NCBI GenBank assembly: GCA_030220185.1
Contig: JASPKZ010003435.1
Span: forward strand, 938,501-1,002,500
Reading direction: 5' to 3'
DNA length: 64,000 bases
From: Diploptera punctata
Lineage: Eukaryota > Arthropoda > Insecta > Blattodea > Blaberidae
Shown: one piece after another, positions 62,001-64,000 of the stretch
Layout: every line of letters begins with the position of its first letter
How positions within the stretch are numbered: position 1 is the first letter of the stretch
The notes under the pieces: model-generated
Told to the model about the DNA's origin: nothing
What the model saw: only the letters and a program-made list of their open reading frames with translations
The model's database searches: none
Program-made: the position numbers and the translations under genes

Positions 62001-62649
62001 AAAGAGTTCGTTAATATTAGGCGTATATTTTGTTATCTTATACATAAAATGAAAATACATATGACTATGCATATGACAAACATGTAATTAACCTAATGTA
62101 TATTTTCCATCACTCAGATTACTGTGGGGGCTAGCATTTGCTGCTGCTGTTCTATCTGCAACATATTTTATAAATAATGTCTACAGAAAATGGGAAGAGA
62201 GTCCAGTCATTTTGACAGTAGATTCCAGAGTGGCTGAAATTGATGAAATACCTTTTCCAGCAGTCACAGTATGTCCACCTTCTGTTCTAACGAAACAGCA
62301 TGCGAGCCAATTACTTAATGAGACGTAAGTATTGTTTTCTAACTTAAACACATGTTACATTTGTATAATCTAATACGCATGTCATTAAAAAGATTGGTGA
62401 AGATGGCCGAATATGGGAATCATGTAATATGAAAAATGAAGTTGAAACTTCTCTCAATTAAGTTCGAGGGTATTTTAAAATGTTTACAAATATATTAAAT
62501 ATAAGACTTATAATATAAATATATAATTTTACAGGAGTGAATCATTTGACTCTAATTCGAAATTGGTTAAAGCATTTTGCGGAGATTATCTAATAGATAC
62601 AGCCCAGGACGATGCATCTTATTACGCTCGTCTCAACTTCCTGGAAAAG
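55047..62649 (+). CDS. Gene B: second pickpocket-like DEG/ENaC gene, 3' partial
   Basis: Join 55047-55197, 62118-62324, 62535-62649, continuing off the right edge. About 157 residues are visible: a Cys-rich cytosolic N-terminus with HG, TM1, and the first part of the extracellular domain. It lies on the same strand as gene A and about 20 kb downstream of A's stop codon, with matching exon phases, so tandem duplication is the simplest origin. The role is the same as inferred for gene A: a cation-channel subunit in the plasma membrane. The exact subtype cannot be read from this part. Confidence 0.87.
55198..55799. other. 5' part of gene B intron 1
   Basis: 'ttgatccagggtcattgtgt' at 55492 hints at a decayed tRNA-like repeat. 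Nothing else was seen. Confidence 0.35.
55800..56720 (+). mobile_element. Penelope-like element, 3' part with GIY-YIG endonuclease
   Basis: It encodes LTDRAKKLCHPDLLKMEL, SFIKNVTDRIGKLLRKED and TIYMPTKKIKNLLR, then (frame change at 56110) AGIYRIPCHSGKVYIGTTK, TRLKEHEKYSHLKQ, KSAVAEHSLLDGHRVQYQ and THYFTRLQRKAIEIFNR. The IYRIPC...VYIG pair is the GIY-YIG core with the Arg and Glu (TRLKEHE) in place. The reverse transcriptase is truncated away, and a frameshift near 55885 breaks the linker. Confidence 0.8.
56721..57840 (+). mobile_element. Jockey-like retrotransposon ORF1, frameshifted
   Basis: A GC-rich leader precedes ATG 56933. The first part reads PKGSKKAGDPTATPPIATRT and a low-complexity N-terminus. 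After a frameshift near 57345 it continues TFKIVIKGIDPSVDPSEI, QDDLIGLGFEALSVVNMT, the region that precedes the zinc knuckles in Jockey-type ORF1 proteins. A Pro/Glu-rich stretch follows at 57577-57831. Clear CCHC knuckles are not visible. No ORF2 follows. Composition is clearly more GC-rich than the flanks. Confidence 0.6.
57841..58809 (+). other. Retroelement-derived sequence between ORF1 and the Penelope tail
   Basis: 58318-58400 ('ggtttcccttagcgcaaagg') and a GC-rich patch at 58540-58740 with (CAT)n look like retroelement 3' sequence. I cannot assign boundaries. ORFs in the (CAT)n patch are low-complexity artefacts. Confidence 0.4.
58810..59030 (+). mobile_element. Penelope-like 3' tail
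   Basis: 'ccttgaggatgccagacgca' and 'ctggcgaaacgtcgggg' followed by 'aatcttgttcaagatc' is the 3' sequence type that follows GIY-YIG in many Penelope-like elements. It probably belongs to the element at 55800-56720, with a Jockey-like piece between. Confidence 0.5.
59026..59092. repeat. (TTA)n microsatellite
   Basis: About 20 ATT/TTA units directly after the Penelope-like tail, with one interruption (cag). Confidence 0.92.
59160..59470 (+). repeat. SINE family 2, type B tail, second copy
   Basis: 'accatggtggtcttgctgcg', B-box 'aggattgatccccaatcgg', then 'cgccatgtttagtatgaatg', 'gtgtgtgaatcgtgtgtttc' and 'gagctgatcactcattctgt'. Closest to 12190-12520. Confidence 0.7.
59570..60125 (+). repeat. 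Repeat C, stand-alone copy
   Basis: 'gcgcggtagtgtattttgtc', 'gggaagtaaaaccactaatg', 'tttgaaacgatataaaacaa' and the end 'cttcccaacctcgcatcgta' parallel 53838-54407. It is not flanked by repeat R arms here. Confidence 0.65.
60126..60519. other. AT-rich intron sequence of gene B
   Basis: Nothing recognised. Confidence 0.4.
60520..60795 (+). repeat. SINE family 2, type A, head-truncated copy
   Basis: It starts in the B-box region ('gattcccagtcgggacaagc'), then 'aagacaaatatcaggacg', (CAT)n, 'caccggtgtggaaagcaacg' and the distal tail 'gacctgctctcggacagaat'. Confidence 0.72.
60796..62117. other. 3' part of gene B intron 1
   Basis: AT-rich; no exon-like ORF with flanking splice sites and no recognised repeat. 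Confidence 0.45.
62118..62324 (+). CDS. Gene B exon b: TM1 and post-TM1
   Basis: It starts after catcactcag and ends before gtaagt. It encodes LLWGLAFAAAVLSATYFI (membrane span), VYRKWEESPVILTVDSR and IPFPAVTVCPPSVLT. It is 207 nt, identical in length and phase to exon b of gene A. The intron before it (55198-62117) is filled with retroelements. Confidence 0.92.
62535..62649 (+). CDS. Gene B exon c: extracellular region
   Basis: It starts after atttttacag and ends before gtgagt in phase 0. It completes a Thr codon, then encodes SESFDSNSKLVKAFCGDY and DTAQDDASYYARLNFLEK. It aligns with exon c of gene A (5971-6082). Later exons (CTFN, LPPYVP, TM2 blocks) are not found up to 64000, so the gene continues beyond the window. 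Confidence 0.85.
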
Positions 62650-62884
62650 GTGAGTAAGTTATTCCAAAGTGTTTATTTACTCTATACGTGAATCAGTAAT
62701 TATATCATTTTTGTAAAATTGCATTTTAGAATTTACAGGATTAAGAAAATTTGAATTTTGGAAAAAAAAAAAAAAATGAAACAAAATAATACGTAAAATA
62801 TTTAGTTCGTCAGTTTTGCTCCACAATTTTGTTACTTTTTTTTGTATCTATTTCCATTAATATCGTAATTCGGATATACATTAA

Positions 62885-63340
62885 AATTGTTTGCCTTCTT
62901 CTTCTTCTTCTTAATCATAATTTGTAGGATTTTCACGCTGTTTATTTCCAAAATCACTACTCGGAGGAAGTCGTATTGGATATGTATCCATCTCTTGGTT
63001 GGTCTTGCTCTTGTTCTTCTCCCGTCCTTTTCTCTATCTTCTTTAGCTCTTTTTTGCAAGTAAGTTGTCTTCCATTCTTTCTATATGACCCTTCCAATAT
63101 TTTCGTCTATCAATAATAAATTTAGTTATGTCTTGAATATGACATTTGTCCCTAATTTTTGTGTTGTGTATTTTATCAAATAATGTTTTCCTCTGAATAG
63201 TTCTCAAGATCTTCATCTCATGTGTGCTTATTATTTGTTTAGTTTTTGTTCTATAAGCCCTAGTTTCTGCTCCATATACGATAACTGGTCAAACTATCGT
63301 ATTGTATATGCTAGCAACCCACTTCAAGTTGTATCTTATA
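62885..63340 (-). mobile_element. Non-LTR retrotransposon C-terminal fragment
   Basis: The minus strand from 63340 reads YGAETRAYRTKTKQIIST, HEMKILRTIQRKTLFDKI, FIIDRRKYWKGHIERMED and RRTRARPTKRWIH, the usual order of LINE polymerase C-terminal blocks, ending in a (GAA)n tail at about 62897. It lies in intron 3 of gene B. Confidence 0.65.
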
Positions 63341-64000
63341 CAAAGGTTCCGGTTGGCCTCAAATTTCTTGGGAAAGTTTTATTCTTGCTTATTTATTTAC
63401 TTTAAGGAATTTTTATATATACATTGCTAGCAGTCCCAAGGATCAAGCCTCGGATCAAAGACGGAAACAAAATACGACAAACTCTAGGAAAAGGTCTACG
63501 ATTTGGAAAATTGTTTCTACATATTGAAAATTTGCTAAAAAGACACTGTTCCTAACGTTCTATATGATTAGTTTTATTGTTTCATTTAATTAATAACAGA
63601 AAAATCAAATTTTATGGTTTCTGGATTCAGTGCGATTTATTTTTAGTGACATATAAAAAAATGAACAACTGATTTTACGTGCTAATTCGAGCATTATACT
63701 TAGTCACTTTCACCAAAAATAAAATTTAAGGAAAATGCAGTGTGTTAAATATACATTTAAAGAATTAAAAATCAGGTTAGCCTTGTATACACCACAGAAA
63801 CCTAATAATGATCCAGAATTTCAGATTTAATTATTCGAAAATTTAAGAGAGATTATTCACTTTAATGTACTTAAGAATGAATGTTATCTACAAATTGGCC
63901 CACCATATACTTTGGATAAAAATATTATGATTTATTTCTCAAAATTAAAAATACACTTATAAAATAAAAATAAACGCAAAACGTAGGTGTATGTATTTTC
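63341..64000. other. AT-rich intron sequence at the right edge
   Basis: No further exon of gene B is recognisable up to the window end. Confidence 0.5.

Noticed and set aside
1..64000. Prokaryotic-style operons, CRISPR arrays or phage
   Set aside because: No ribosome-binding sites, no regularly spaced direct repeats, and the genes are spliced.

Overview
The window is AT-rich, intron-rich animal DNA, almost certainly insect. The only host genes I can support are two pickpocket-type DEG/ENaC sodium-channel genes on the + strand, a family greatly expanded in insects. Gene A is nearly complete: ten exons between 476 and 34546, missing only its 5' end, which lies upstream of the window. Gene B begins at 55047 and runs off the right edge after three exons (55047-55197, 62118-62324, 62535-62649). 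Corresponding exons of A and B have the same intron phases and the same motifs, so they are tandem paralogues about 20 kb apart. A cockroach or other blattodean fits the mix of LINE, SINE and Penelope-like families, but that is recall-based inference.

Gene A layout: N-terminal His-Gly exon (476-602), TM1 exon (3792-3998), extracellular exons (5971-6082, 13638-13810, 16063-16216, 18380-18650, 25610-25672, 27459-27573, 33947-34029), and the TM2 plus stop exon (34416-34546). All splice sites are GT-AG and the phases join without a frameshift. The predicted product is one plasma-membrane channel subunit with two membrane segments and a Cys-rich extracellular loop; three subunits normally assemble per channel.

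Introns and the intergenic region are packed with mobile DNA. Several non-LTR retrotransposon families are present, often nested. There are Penelope-like remnants with a GIY-YIG domain, four tRNA-type SINE families, TA-flanked mariner-like elements, a hAT element with an exact 8-bp target duplication, a piggyBac-like element flanked by TTAA, a Helitron-like element, and several foldback or MITE elements. A fragment of mitochondrial nad5 (NUMT) lies in intron 6 of gene A, directly against a 1-kb palindrome.

The least ordinary structures are: a composite repeat present twice (15036-16010 and 46461-47705) that links a long hairpin, a tRNA-Tyr-like sequence apparently keeping its pre-tRNA intron, and a 165-nt module triplicated in the second copy; a foldback element with ~420-bp arms (52946-54933) whose single arms recur in gene A introns, one ending 14 bp before an exon; and the 1-kb DUF4817-like palindrome next to the NUMT. 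I saw no operons, CRISPR arrays or intact tRNA or rRNA genes.
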